Source of the DNA: Ptiloglossa arizonensis
Lineage: Eukaryota; Arthropoda; Insecta; Hymenoptera; Colletidae
Direction of reading: 5' to 3'
Assembly: GCF_051014685.1 (NCBI RefSeq)
Contig: NW_027478395.1
Span: 682,001 to 746,000, forward strand
DNA: 64,000 bases
Shown: piece by piece, positions 35,501 to 49,400 of the stretch
Layout of the letters: each line of letters opens with the position of its first letter
How positions within the stretch are numbered: position 1 is the stretch's first letter
Position numbers and translations under genes: made by a program
The notes under the pieces: model-generated
Seen by the model: only the letters and a program-made list of their open reading frames with translations
Told to the model about the DNA's origin: nothing
Database searches by the model: none

Positions 35501-38500
35501 ACAAGCAACAGGAATTTTTGGGTTTGGTCAATCCGTTCGCGAGATATGGGAGTTTGAAGCCAAGTAATGGTAGAAAAGGCAAAAAATTTTTCACAATTCT
35601 GCTGCTCCAAACGCTTAACCAGAATGGCCTAGGGGAAAAATACACATACCGTTGTAATCGGGCGAGTTTCTACTTTCAGATGCAATAGGAATTTTTGGGT
35701 TAGGTCAATCCGTTCGCGAGATATGGGAGTTTGAATCTAAGAAATGGTTGAGAAGCCAACAAATTTTTGCACTTCTGCAGCCCCAAACGCTTAACCAGAA
35801 TGGCATAGGGAAAAAATACACATACCGTTGTAATCGGGCGAGTTTCTACTTTCAGACGCAACAGGAATTTTTGGGTTAGGTCAATCCGTTCGCGAGATAT
35901 GGGAGTTTGAAGCCAAGAAATGGTTGAGAAGGCATAAAATTTTTCGCAATTCTGCTGATCCAAACCCTTAACCAGAATGGCCTAGGGAAAAAATACACAT
36001 ACCGTTGTAATCGGGAGAGTTTCTACTTTCAGACGCAGCAGGAATTTTTGGGTTTGGTCAATCCGTTCGCGAGATATGGGACTTTGAAGCTAAGAAATGG
36101 TTGAGAAGACAACAAATTTTTCGCAATTCTGCTGCTCCAAACGCTTAACCAGAATGGGCTAGGGTAAAAATACACATACCGTTGTAATCGGGAGAGTTTC
36201 TACTTTCACAAGCAACAGGAATTTTTGGGTTTGGTCAATCCGTTCGCGAGATATGGGAGTTTGAAGCCAAGAAATGGTTGAGAAGGCATAAAATTTTTCG
36301 CAATTCTGCTGATCCAAACGCTTAACCAGAATGGCCTAGGGAAAAAATTCACATACCGCTGTAGTCGGGCGAGTTTCTACTTTCAGATGCAAAAGGAATT
36401 TTTGGGTTAGGGCAATCCGTTCGCGAGATATGGGAGTTTGAAGCCAAGAAATGGTTGAGAAGGCATAAAATTTTTCGCAATTCTGCTGATCCAAACGCTT
36501 AACCAGAACGGCCTAGGGGAAAAATACACGTACCGTTGTAATCGGGCGAGTTTCTACTTCCAGATGCAACAGGAATTTTTGGGTTAGGTCAATCCGTTCG
36601 CGAGAAATGGGAGTTTGAAGCCAAGAAATGGTAGAAAAGGCAAAAAATTTTTCACAATTCTGCTGCTCCAAACGCTTAACCAGAATGGCCTAGGGAAAAA
36701 ATACACATACCGTTGTAATCGTGCGAGTTTCTACTTTCAGATGCAACCGGAATTTTTGGGTTAGGTCAATCCGTTCGCTAGGTATGGGAGTTTGAAGCCA
36801 AGAAATGGTAGAGAAGGCAAAAAATTTTTCGCAATTCTGCTGCTCCAAACGCTTAACCAGTATGGGCTAGGGAAAAAATACACATACCGCTGTAATCGGG
36901 CGAGTTTCTACTTTCACATGGATTAAGAATTTTTGGGTTAGGTCAATCCGTTCGCGAGATATGGGAGTTTGAAGCCAAGAAATGGTTGAGAATGCAAAAA
37001 CTTTTTCGCAATTCTGCTGCTTCAAACGCTTAACCAGAATGGCCTAGGGAAAAAATACACATACCGTTGTAATCGGGCGAGTTTCTACTTTCAAAGGCAA
37101 TAGGAATTTTTGGGTTAGGTCAATCCGTTCGCGAGATATGAAAGTTTGAAGCTAAGATATGGTTGAGAAGACATCAAATTTTTCGCAAATATGCTGCTCC
37201 AAACGCTTAACCAGAGTGGCCTAGGGAAAAAATACGCGTACCTTTGTAATCGGGCGAGTTTCTACTTTCAGTTACAATAGGAATTTTTGGGTTAGGTCAA
37301 TCCGTTCGCGAGATATGGGACTTTGAAGCTAAGAAATGGTTGACAAGACAACAAATTTTTCGCACTTCTGCTGCTCCATTCACTTAACCCGAATGGCCTA
37401 GGGGAAAAATACACGTACCGTTGTAATCGGGCGAGTATCTACTGTCAGATGCAACAGGAATTTTTGGGTTAGGTCAATCCGTTCACGAGAAATGGGAGTT
37501 TGAAGCCAAGAAATGGTAGAAAAGGCAAAAAATTTTTCACAATTCTGCTGCTCCAAACGCTTAACCAGAATGGCCTAGGGAAAAAATACACTTACCGTTG
37601 TGATCGGGCGAGTTTCTACTTTCAGATGCAATAGGAATTTTTGGGTTGGGTCAATCCGTTCGCGAGATATGGGAGTTTGTAGACAAGAAATGGTTGAGAA
37701 GGCAAAAAATTTTTCGCAATTCTGCTGCTCCAAACGCTTAACCAGAATGGCCTAGGGAAAAAATACACATACCGTTGTAATCGGGCGAGTTTCTACTTTC
37801 AGATGCAATAGGAATTTTTGGGTTAGGTCAATCCGTTCGCGAGGTATGGGTGTTTGAAGCCAAGAAATGGTAGAGAAGGCAAAAAAATTTTCGCAACTCT
37901 GCTGCTCCAAACGCTTAACCAGAATGGGCTAGGGAAAAAATACACATACCGTTGTAATCGGGCGAGTTTCTACTTTCACAAGCACAGGAATTTTTGGGTT
38001 TGGTCAATCCGTTCGCGAGATATGGGAGTTTGAAGCCAAGAAATGGTTGAGAAGACATAAAATTTTTCGCAATTCTGCTGATCCAAACGCTTAACCAGAA
38101 TGGCCTAGGGAAAAAATACACATACCGCTGTAGTCGGGCGAGTTTCTACTTTCAGATGCAAAACGAATTTTTGGGTTAGGGCAATCCGTTCGCGAGATAT
38201 GGGAGTTTGAAGCCAAGAAATGGTTGAGAAGGTAAAAAATTTTCCGCAATTCTGGTGCTCCAAACGCTTAACCAGAATGGCCTAGGGAAAAAATACACAT
38301 ACCGCTGTAGTCGGGCGAGTTTCTACTTTCAGACGCAGAAGGAATTTTTGGGTTTGGTCAATCCGTTCGCGAGATATGGGACTTTGAAGCTAAGAAATGG
38401 TTGAGAAGACAACAAATTTTTCGCAATTCTGCTGCTCCAAACGCTTAACCAGAATGGGCTAGGGAAAAAATACACATACCGTTGTAATCGGGAGAGTTTC

Positions 38501-41500
38501 TACTTTCAGACGCAGCAGGAATTTTTTGGGTTTGGTCAATCCGTTCGCGAGATATGGGACATTGAAGCTAAGAAATGGTTGTGAAGACAACAAATTTTGG
38601 CAATTCTGCTGCTCCAAACGCTTAACCAGAATGGTCTAGGGAAAAAATACACATACCGTTGTAATCGGGAGAGTTTCTACTTTCACAAGCAACAGGAATT
38701 TTTGGGTTTGGTCAATCCGTTCACGAGAAATGGGAGTTTGAAGCCAAGAAATGGTAGAAAAGGCAAAAAATTTTTCACAATTCTGCTGCTCCAAACGCTT
38801 AACCAGAATGGCCTAGGGAAAAAATACACATACCGTTGTAATCGGGCGAGTTTCTACTTTCAGATGCAATAGGAATTTTTGGGTTAGGTCAATCCGTCCG
38901 CGAGGTATGGGAGTTTGAAGCCAAGAAATGGTAGAGAAGGCAAAAAATTTTTCGCAATTCTGCTGCTCCAAACGCTTAACCAGAATGGGCTAGGGAAAAA
39001 ATACACATACCGTTGTAATCGGGCGAGTTTCTAGTCTCAGACGCAACAGGAATTTTTGGGTAAAGTCAATCCGTTCGCTTGATATGGGAGTTTGAAGCCA
39101 AGAAATGGTTGAGAAGACAACAAATTTTTCGCAATTCTGCTGCTCCAAACGCTTAACCAGAATGGCCTAGGGGAAAAATACACATACCGTTGTAATCGGG
39201 CGAGTTTCTACTTTCAGATGCAATAGGAATTTTTGGGTTAGGTCAATCCGTTCGCGAGATATGGGAGTTTGAATCTAAGAAATGGTTGAGAAGCCAACAA
39301 ATTTTTGCACTTCTGCTGCCCCAAACGCTTAACCAGAATGGCCTAGGGAAAAAATATACATACCGTTGTAATCGGGCGAGTTTCTACTTTCAGAAGCAAC
39401 AGGAATTTTTGGGTTAGGTCAATCCGTTCGCGAGATATGGGAGTTTGAAGCCAAGAAATGGTTGAGAAGGCATAAAATTTTTCGCAATTCTGCTGATCCA
39501 AACGCTTAACCAGAACGGCCTAGGGGAAAAATACACGTACCGTTGTAATCGGGCGAGTTTCTACTTTCAAATGCAATAGGAATTTTTGGGTTAGGACAAT
39601 CCGCTCGCGAGATATGAGAGTTTGAAGCTAAGAAATGGTTGAGAAGACAACAAATTTTTCGCAATTCTGCTGCTCCAAACGCTTAACCAGAATGGCCTAG
39701 GGAAAAAATACACATACCGTTGTAATCGGGAGAGTTTCTACTTTCAGACGCAGCAGGAATTTTTGGGTTTGGTCAATCCGTTCGCGAGATATGGGACTTT
39801 GAAGCTAAGAAATGGTTGAGAAGACAACAAATTTTTCGCAATTCTGCTGCTCCAAACGCTTAACCAGAATGGGCTAGGGTAAAAATACACATATCGTTGT
39901 AATCGGGAGAGTTTCTACTTTCACAAGCAACAGGAATTTTTGGGTTTGGTCAATCCGTTCGCGAGATATGGGAGTTTGAAGCCAAGAAATGGTTGAGAAG
40001 GCATACAATTTTTCGCAATTCTGCTGATCCAAACGCTTAACTAGAATGGCCTAGGGAAAAAATACACATACCGCTGTAGTCGGGCGAGTTTCTACTTTCA
40101 GATGCAAAAGGAATTTCTGGGTTAGGGCAATCCGTTCGCGAGATATGGGAGTTTGAAGCCAAGAAATGGTTGAGAAGGTAAAAAATTTTTCGCAATTCTG
40201 CTGCTCCAAACGCTTAACCAGAATGGCCTAGGGAAAAAATACGCATACCGTTGTAATCGGGCGAGTTTCTACTTTCAGACGGAGCAGGAATTTCTGGGTT
40301 TGGTCAATCCGTTCGCGAGATATGGGACTTTGATGCTAAGAAATGGTTGAGAAGACAACAAATTTTTCGCAATTCTGCTTCTCCAAACGCTTAACCAGAA
40401 TGGGCTAGGGAAAAAATACACATACCGCTGTAATCGGGAGAGTTTCTTCTTTCAGACGCAGCAGGAATTTTTGGGTTTGGTCAATCCGTTCGCGAGATAT
40501 GGGACTTTGAAGCTAAGAAATGGTTGGGAAGACAACAAATTTTTCGCAATTCTGCTGCTCCAAACGCTTAACCAGAATGGTCTAGGGAAAAAATACACAT
40601 ACCGTTGTAATCGGGAGAGTTTCTACTTTCACAAGCAACAGGAATTTTTGGGTTTGGTCAATCCGTTCGCGAGATATGGGAGTTTGAATCCAAGAAATGG
40701 TTGAGAAGGCATAACATTTTTCGCAATTCTGCTGATCCAAACGCTTAACTAGAACGGCCTAGGGGAAAAATACACGTACCGTTGTTATCGGGCGAATTTC
40801 TACTTTCAAATGCAATAGGAATTTTTGGGTTAGGACAATCCGCTCGCGAGGTATGGGACTTTGAAGCTAAGAAATGGTTGAGAAGACAACAAATTTTTCG
40901 CAATTCTGCTGCTCCAAACGCTTAACCAGAATGGGCTAGGGAAAAAATACACATACCGTTGTAATCGGGAGAGCTTCTACTTTCAGACGCAGCAGGAATT
41001 TTTGGGTTTGGTCAATCCGTTCGCGAGATATGGGACTTTGAAGCTAAGAAATGGTTGAGAAGACAACAAATTTTTCGCAATTCTGCTGCTCCAAACGCTT
41101 AACCAGAATGGCCTAGGGAAAAAATACGCACACCGTTGTAATCCGGCGAGTTTCTACTTTCAGACGCAGAAGGAATTTTTGGGTTTGGTCAATCCGTTCG
41201 CGAGATATGGGACTTTGAAGTTAAGAAATGGTTGATAAGACAACAAATTGTTCGCAATTCTGCTGCTCCAAACGCTTACCCAGAATGGGCTAGGGAAAAA
41301 ATGCACATACCGTTGTAATCGGGCGAGTTTCTACTTTCACAAGCAACAGGAATTTTTGGGTTTGGTCAATCCGTTCGCGAGATATGGGAGTTTGAATCCA
41401 AGAAATGGTTGAGAAGGCATAACATTTTTCGCAATTCTGCTGATCCAAACGCTTAACTAGAACGGCCTAGGGGAAGAATACACGTACCGTTGTTATCGGG

Positions 41501-41961
41501 CGAATTTCTACTTTCAAATGCAATAGGAATTTTTGGGTTAGGACAATCCGCTCGCGAGGTATGGGACTTTGAAGCTAAGAAATGGTTGAGAAGACAACAA
41601 ATTTTTCGCAATTCTGCTGCTCCAAACGCTTAACCAGAATGGGCTAGGGAAAAAATACACATACCGTTGTAATCGGGAGAGCTTCTACTTTCAGACGCAG
41701 CAGGAATTTTTGGGTTTGGTCAATCCGTTCGCGAGATATGGGACTTTGAAGCTAAGAAATGGTTGAGAAGACAACAAATTTTTCGCAATTCTGCTGCTCC
41801 AAACGCTTAACCAGAATGGCCTAGGGAAAAAATACGCACACCGTTGTAATCCGGCGAGTTTCTACTTTCAGACGGAGCAGGAATTTTTGGGTTTGGTCAA
41901 TCCGTTCTCGAGATATGGGACTTTGGAGCTAAGAAATGGTTGAGAAGACAACAAATTTTTC
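32585..41961 (+). repeat. Large tandem duplication, copy 1 (9,377 bp, about 53 monomers)
   Basis: The ordered variants here repeat from 41,962, first at an offset of 9,377 bp and, beyond about 36.5 kb, at 9,909 bp. The left junction lies in the TTTTTCTCAATTCTG motif (about consensus 73). The copies share even rare features: a missing C in AATTTTTGCAC, the palindrome CTCGCGAG, ACATGGATTAAG, TATCTACTGTCAG and the CTGATCC marker that begins in this block. Differences are few, for example C at 40,006 against A at 49,915 and G at 40,776 against A at 50,685. This is the clearest recent large duplication in the window. Confidence 0.9.
40618..41872 (+). repeat. 708-bp (4-mer) tandem duplication inside the large block, copy 1
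   Basis: Unit 40,618-41,325 is followed by a partial repeat at 41,326-41,872. Markers are AGTTTGAATCCAAG (40,681 and 41,389), GCATAACATTTTTC, CTTAACTAGAACGG and ACCGTTGTTATCGGGCG. One difference is GGGGAAAAATAC against GGGGAAGAATAC. The same pair is present in the second large copy at 50,527-51,781, so it predates the large duplication. Confidence 0.83.
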
Positions 41962-44900
41962 TCAATTCTGCTGCTCCAAACGCTTAACCAGAATGGCCAA
42001 GGGAAAAAATACGCGTACCGTTGTAATCGGGCGAGTTTCTACTTTCAGTTACAATAGGAATTTTTGGGTTAGGTCAATCCGTTCGCGAGATATGGGAGTT
42101 TGAAGCCAAGAAATGGTTGAGAAGGCAAGAAATTTTTCGCAAATCTGCTGCTCCAAACGCTTAACCAGAATGGCCTAGGGAAAAAATACACATACCGTTG
42201 TAATCGGGCGAGTTTCTACTTTCAAAGTCAATAGGAATTTTTGGGTTAGGTCAATCCGTTCGCGAGATATGGGAGTTTGAAGCCAAGAAATGGTTGAGAA
42301 TGCAAAAAATTTTTCGCAATTCTGCTGCTTCAAACGCTTAACCAGAATGGCCTAGGGGAAAAATACACATACCGTTGTAATCGGGCGAGTTTCTACTTTC
42401 AGATGCAATAGGAATTTTTGGGTTAGGTCAATCCGTTCGCGAGATATGGGAGTTTGAATCTAAGAAATGGTTGAGAAGCCAACAAATTTTTGCACTTCTG
42501 TTGCCCCAAACGCTTAACCAGAATAGCCTAGGGAAAAAATACACATACCGTTGTAATCGGGCGAGTTTCTACTTTCAGACGCAACAGGAATTTTTGGGTT
42601 AGGTCAATCCGTTCGCGAGATATGGGTGTTTGAAGCCAAGAAATGGTTGAGAAGGCATAAAATTTTTCGCAATTCTGCTGATCCAAACGCTTAACCAGAA
42701 CGGCCTAGGGGAAAAATACACGTACCGTTGTAATCGGGCGAGTTTCTACATTCAAATGCAATAGGAATTTTTGGGTTAGGACAATCCGCTCGCGAGATAT
42801 GAGAGTTTGAAGCTAAGAAATGGTTGAGAAGACAACAAATTTTTCGCAATTCTGCTGCTCCAAACGCTTAACCAGAATGGCCTAGGGAAAAAATACACAT
42901 ACCGTTGTAATCGGGAGAGTTTCTACTTTCAGACGCAGCAGGAATTTTTGGGTTTGGTCAATCCGTTCGCGAGATATGGGACTTTGAAGCTAAGAAATGG
43001 TTGAGAAGACAACAAATTTTTCGCAATTCTGCTGCTCCAAACGCTTAACCAGAATGGGCTAGGGTAAAAATACACATACCGTTGTAATCGGGAGAGTTTC
43101 TACTTTCACAAGCAACAGGAATTTTTGGGTTTGGTCAATCCGTTCGCGAGATATGGGAGTTTGAAGCCAAGAAATGGTTGAGAAGGCATAAAATTTTTGC
43201 AATTCTGCTGATCCAAACGCTTAACCAGAATGGCCAAGGGAAAAAATACACATACCGCTGTAGTCGGGCGAGTTTCTACTTTCAGATGCAAAAGGAATTT
43301 TTGGGTTAGGGCAATCCGTTCGCGAGATATGGGAGTTTGAAGCCAAGAAATGGTTGAGAAGACAACAAATTTTTCGCACTTCTGCTGCTCCAATCGCTTA
43401 ACCAGAATGGCCTACGGGGAAAAATACACGTACCGGTGTAATCGGGCGAGTTTCTACTTTCAGATGCAACAGGAATTTTTGGGTTAGGTCAATCCGTTCG
43501 CGAGAAATGGGAGTTTGAAGCCAAGAAATGGTTGAGAAGGCAAAAAATTTTTCGCAATTCTGCTGCTCCAAACGCTTAACCAGAATGCCCTAGGGAAAAA
43601 ATACACATACCGTTGTAATCGTGCGAGTTTCTACTTTCAGATGCAACCGGAATTTTTGGGTTAGGTCAATCCGTTCGCTAGGTATGGGAGTTTGAAGCCA
43701 AGAAATGGTAGAGAAGGCAAAAAATTTTTCGCAATTCTGCTGCTCCAAACGCTCAACCAGAATGACCTAGGGAAAAAATACACGAACCGTTGTGATCGGG
43801 CGAGTTTCTACTTTCAGATGCAATAGGAATTTTTGGGTTGGGTCAATCCGTTCGCCAGATATGGGAGTTTGAAGCCAAGAAATGGTTGAGAATGCAAAAA
43901 ATTTTTCGCAATTCTGCTGCTTCAAACGCTTAACCAGAATGACCTAGGGAAAAAATACACATACCGTTGTAATCGGGCGAGTTTCTACTTTCAAAGGCAA
44001 TAGGAATTTTTGGGTTAGGTCAATCCGTTCGCGAGATATGGGAGTTTGAAGACAAGAAATGGTTGAGAATGCAAAAAATTTTTCGCAATTCTGCTGCTTC
44101 AAACGCTTAACCAGAATGGCCTAGGGAAAAAATACACATACCGTTGTAATCGGGCGAGTTTCTACTTTCAAAGGCAATAGGAATTTTTGGGTTAGGTCAA
44201 TCCGTTCGCGAGATATGAGAGTTTGAAGCTAAGATATGGTTGAGAAGACATCAAATTTTTCGCAAATATGCTGCTCCAAACGCTTAACCAGAATGGCCTA
44301 GGGAAAAAATACGCGTACCGTTGTAATCGGGCGAGTTTCTACTTTCAGTTACAATAGGAATTTTTGGGTTAGGTCAATCCGTTCGCGAGATATGGGACTT
44401 TGAAGCTAAGAAATGGTTGACAAGACAACAAATTTTTCGCACTTCTGCTGCTCCATTCGCTTAACCCGAATGGCCTAGGGGAAAAATACACGTACCGTTG
44501 TAATCGGGCGAGTTTCTACTTTCAGATGCAACAGGAATTTTTGGGTTATGTCAATCAGTTCACGAGAAATGGGAGTTTGAAGCCAATAAATGGTAGAAAA
44601 GGCAAAAAATTTTTCACAATTCTGCTGCTCCAAACGCTTAACCAGAATGGCCTAGGGAAAAAATACACATACCGTTGTGATCTGGCGAGTTTCTACTTTC
44701 AGATGCAATAGGAATATTTGCGTTGGGTCAATCCGTTCGCGAGATATGGGAGTTTGTAGACAAGAAATGGTTGAGAAGGCAAAAAATTTTTCGCAATTCT
44801 GCTGCTCCAAACGCTTAACCAGAATGGCCTAGGGAAAAAATACACATACCGTTGTAATCGGGAGAGTTACTACTTTCACAAGCAACAGGAATTTTTGGGT

Positions 44901-45936
44901 TTGGTCAATCCGTTCGCGAGATATGGGAGTTTGAAGCCAAGTAATGGTAGAAAAGGCAAAAAATTTTTCACAATTCTGCTGCTCCAAACGCTTAACCAGA
45001 ATGGCCTAGGGGAAAAATACACATACCGTTGTAATCGGGCGAGTTTCTACTTTCAGATGCAATAGGAATTTTTGGGTTAGGTCAATCCGTTCGCGAGATA
45101 TGGGAGTTTGAATCTAAGAAATGGTTGAGAAGCCAACAAATTTTTGCACTTCTGCAGCCCCAAACGCTTAACCAGAATGGCATAGGGAAAAAATACACAT
45201 ACCGTTGTAATCGGGCGAGTTTCTACTTTCAGACGCAACAGGAATTTTTGGGTTAGGTCAATCCGTTCGCGAGATATGGGAGTTTGAAGCCAAGAAATGG
45301 TTGAGAAGGCATAAAATTTTTCGCAATTCTGCTGATCCAAACCCTTAACCAGAATGGCCTAGGGAAAAAATACACATACCGTTGTAATCGGGAGAGTTTC
45401 TACTTTCAGACGCAGCAGGAATTTTTGGGTTTGGTCAATCCGTTCGCGAGATATGGGACTTTGAAGCTAAGAAATGGTTGAGAAGACAACAAATTTTTCG
45501 CAATTCTGCTGCTCCAAACGCTTAACCAGAATGGGCTAGGGTAAAAATACACATACCGTTGTAATCGGGAGAGTTTCTACTTTCACAAGCAACAGGAATT
45601 TTTGGGTTTGGTCAATCCGTTCGCGAGATATGGGAGTTTGAAGCCAAGAAATGGTTGAGAAGGCATAAAATTTTTCGCAATTCTGCTGATCCAAACGCTT
45701 AACCAGAATGGCCTAGGGAAAAAATTCACATACCGCTGTAGTCGGGCGAGTTTCTACTTTCAGATGCAAAAGGAATTTTTGGGTTAGGGCAATCCGTTCG
45801 CGAGATATGGGAGTTTGAAGCCAAGAAATGGTTGAGAAGGCATAAAATTTTTCGCAATTCTGCTGATCCAAACGCTTAACCAGAACGGCCTAGGGGAAAA
45901 ATACACGTACCGTTGTAATCGGGCGAGTTTCTACTT

Positions 45937-46468
45937 TCAAATGCAATAGGAATTTTTGGGTTAGGACAATCCGCTCGCGAGATATGAGAGTTTGAAGCTA
46001 AGAAATGGTTGAGAAGACAACAAATTTTTCGCAATTCTGCTGCTCCAAACGCTTAACCAGAATGGGCTAGGGTAAAAATACACATACCGTTGTAATCGGA
46101 AGAGTTTCTACTTTCACAAGCAACAGGAATTTTTGGGTTTGGTCAATCCGTTCGCGAGATATGGGAGTTTGAAGCCAAGAAATGGTTGAGAAGGCAGAAA
46201 ATTTTTCGCAATTCTGCTGATCCAAACGCTTAACCAGAATGGCCTAGGGAAAAAATACACATACCGCTGTAGTCGGGCGAGTTTCTACTTTCAGATGCAA
46301 AAGGAATTTTTGGGTTAGGGCAATCCGTTCGCGAGATATGGGAGTTTGAAGCCAAGAAATGGTTGAGAAGACCACAAATTTTTCGCACTTCTGCTGCTCC
46401 AATCGCTTAACCAGAATGGCCTACGGGGAAAAATACACGTACCGTTGTAATCGGGCGAGTTTCTACTT
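45937..46468 (+). repeat. 532-bp (3-mer plus 1) block present only in copy 2 of the large duplication
   Basis: In copy 1 the path runs from AACGGCCTAGGGG directly to CTACTTCCAGATGCAAC near 36,560. In copy 2 three further monomers intervene, containing CAAATGCAATAGG with CTCGCGAG, then CACAAGCAACAGG, then GATGCAAAAGG and CCTACGGGG. The extra base comes from the fourth G of CTACGGGG. A deletion of three monomers in copy 1, by exchange between two similar GGGGAAAAATACACGTACC stretches, is at least as likely as an insertion in copy 2. Confidence 0.8.
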
Positions 46469-49400
46469 CCAGATGCAACAGGAATTTTTGGGTTAGGTCA
46501 ATCCGTTCGCGAGAAATGGGAGTTTGAAGCCAAGAAATGGTAGAAAAGGCAAAAAATTTTTCACAATTCTGCTGCTCCAAACGCTTAACCAGAATGGCCT
46601 AGGGAAAAAATACACATACCGTTGTAATCGTGCGAGTTTCTACTTTCAGATGCAACCGGAATTTTTGGGTTAGGTCAATCCGTTCGCTAGGTATGGGAGT
46701 TTGAAGCCAAGAAATGGTAGAGAAGGCAAAAAATTTTTCGCAATTCTGCTGCTCCAAACGCTTAACCAGTATGGGCTAGGGAAAAAATACACATACCGCT
46801 GTAATCGGGCGAGTTTCTACTTTCACATGGATTAAGAATTTTTGGGTTAGGTCAATCCGTTCGCGAGATATGGGAGTTTGAAGCCAAGAAATGGTTGAGA
46901 ATGCAAAAACTTTTTCGCAATTCTGCTGCTTCAAACGCTTAACCAGAATGGCCTAGGGAAAAAATACACATACCGTTGTAATCGGGCGAGTTTCTACTTT
47001 CAAAGGCAATAGGAATTTTTGGGTTAGGTCAATCCGTTCGCGAGATATGAAAGTTTGAAGCTAAGATATGGTTGAGAAGACATCAAATTTTTCGCAAATA
47101 TGCTGCTCCAAACGCTTAACCAGAGTGGCCTAGGGAAAAAATACGCGTACCTTTGTAATCGGGCGAGTTTCTACTTTCAGTTACAATAGGAATTTTTGGG
47201 TTAGGTCAATCCGTTCGCGAGATATGGGACTTTGAAGCTAAGAAATGGTTGACAAGACAACAAATTTTTCGCACTTCTGCTGCTCCATTCACTTAACCCG
47301 AATGGCCTAGGGGAAAAATACACGTACCGTTGTAATCGGGCGAGTATCTACTGTCAGATGCAACAGGAATTTTTGGGTTAGGTCAATCCGTTCACGAGAA
47401 ATGGGAGTTTGAAGCCAAGAAATGGTAGAAAAGGCAAAAAATTTTTCACAATTCTGCTGCTCCAAACGCTTAACCAGAATGGCCTAGGGAAAAAATACAC
47501 TTACCGTTGTGATCGGGCGAGTTTCTACTTTCAGATGCAATAGGAATTTTTGGGTTGGGTCAATCCGTTCGCGAGATATGGGAGTTTGTAGACAAGAAAT
47601 GGTTGAGAAGGCAAAAAATTTTTCGCAATTCTGCTGCTCCAAACGCTTAACCAGAATGGCCTAGGGAAAAAATACACATACCGTTGTAATCGGGCGAGTT
47701 TCTACTTTCAGATGCAATAGGAATTTTTGGGTTAGGTCAATCCGTTCGCGAGGTATGGGTGTTTGAAGCCAAGAAATGGTAGAGAAGGCAAAAAAATTTT
47801 CGCAACTCTGCTGCTCCAAACGCTTAACCAGAATGGGCTAGGGAAAAAATACACATACCGTTGTAATCGGGCGAGTTTCTACTTTCACAAGCACAGGAAT
47901 TTTTGGGTTTGGTCAATCCGTTCGCGAGATATGGGAGTTTGAAGCCAAGAAATGGTTGAGAAGACATAAAATTTTTCGCAATTCTGCTGATCCAAACGCT
48001 TAACCAGAATGGCCTAGGGAAAAAATACACATACCGCTGTAGTCGGGCGAGTTTCTACTTTCAGATGCAAAACGAATTTTTGGGTTAGGGCAATCCGTTC
48101 GCGAGATATGGGAGTTTGAAGCCAAGAAATGGTTGAGAAGGTAAAAAATTTTCCGCAATTCTGGTGCTCCAAACGCTTAACCAGAATGGCCTAGGGAAAA
48201 AATACACATACCGCTGTAGTCGGGCGAGTTTCTACTTTCAGACGCAGAAGGAATTTTTGGGTTTGGTCAATCCGTTCGCGAGATATGGGACTTTGAAGCT
48301 AAGAAATGGTTGAGAAGACAACAAATTTTTCGCAATTCTGCTGCTCCAAACGCTTAACCAGAATGGGCTAGGGAAAAAATACACATACCGTTGTAATCGG
48401 GAGAGTTTCTACTTTCAGACGCAGCAGGAATTTTTTGGGTTTGGTCAATCCGTTCGCGAGATATGGGACATTGAAGCTAAGAAATGGTTGTGAAGACAAC
48501 AAATTTTGGCAATTCTGCTGCTCCAAACGCTTAACCAGAATGGTCTAGGGAAAAAATACACATACCGTTGTAATCGGGAGAGTTTCTACTTTCACAAGCA
48601 ACAGGAATTTTTGGGTTTGGTCAATCCGTTCACGAGAAATGGGAGTTTGAAGCCAAGAAATGGTAGAAAAGGCAAAAAATTTTTCACAATTCTGCTGCTC
48701 CAAACGCTTAACCAGAATGGCCTAGGGAAAAAATACACATACCGTTGTAATCGGGCGAGTTTCTACTTTCAGATGCAATAGGAATTTTTGGGTTAGGTCA
48801 ATCCGTCCGCGAGGTATGGGAGTTTGAAGCCAAGAAATGGTAGAGAAGGCAAAAAATTTTTCGCAATTCTGCTGCTCCAAACGCTTAACCAGAATGGGCT
48901 AGGGAAAAAATACACATACCGTTGTAATCGGGCGAGTTTCTAGTCTCAGACGCAACAGGAATTTTTGGGTAAAGTCAATCCGTTCGCTTGATATGGGAGT
49001 TTGAAGCCAAGAAATGGTTGAGAAGACAACAAATTTTTCGCAATTCTGCTGCTCCAAACGCTTAACCAGAATGGCCTAGGGGAAAAATACACATACCGTT
49101 GTAATCGGGCGAGTTTCTACTTTCAGATGCAATAGGAATTTTTGGGTTAGGTCAATCCGTTCGCGAGATATGGGAGTTTGAATCTAAGAAATGGTTGAGA
49201 AGCCAACAAATTTTTGCACTTCTGCTGCCCCAAACGCTTAACCAGAATGGCCTAGGGAAAAAATATACATACCGTTGTAATCGGGCGAGTTTCTACTTTC
49301 AGAAGCAACAGGAATTTTTGGGTTAGGTCAATCCGTTCGCGAGATATGGGAGTTTGAAGCCAAGAAATGGTTGAGAAGGCATAAAATTTTTCGCAATTCT

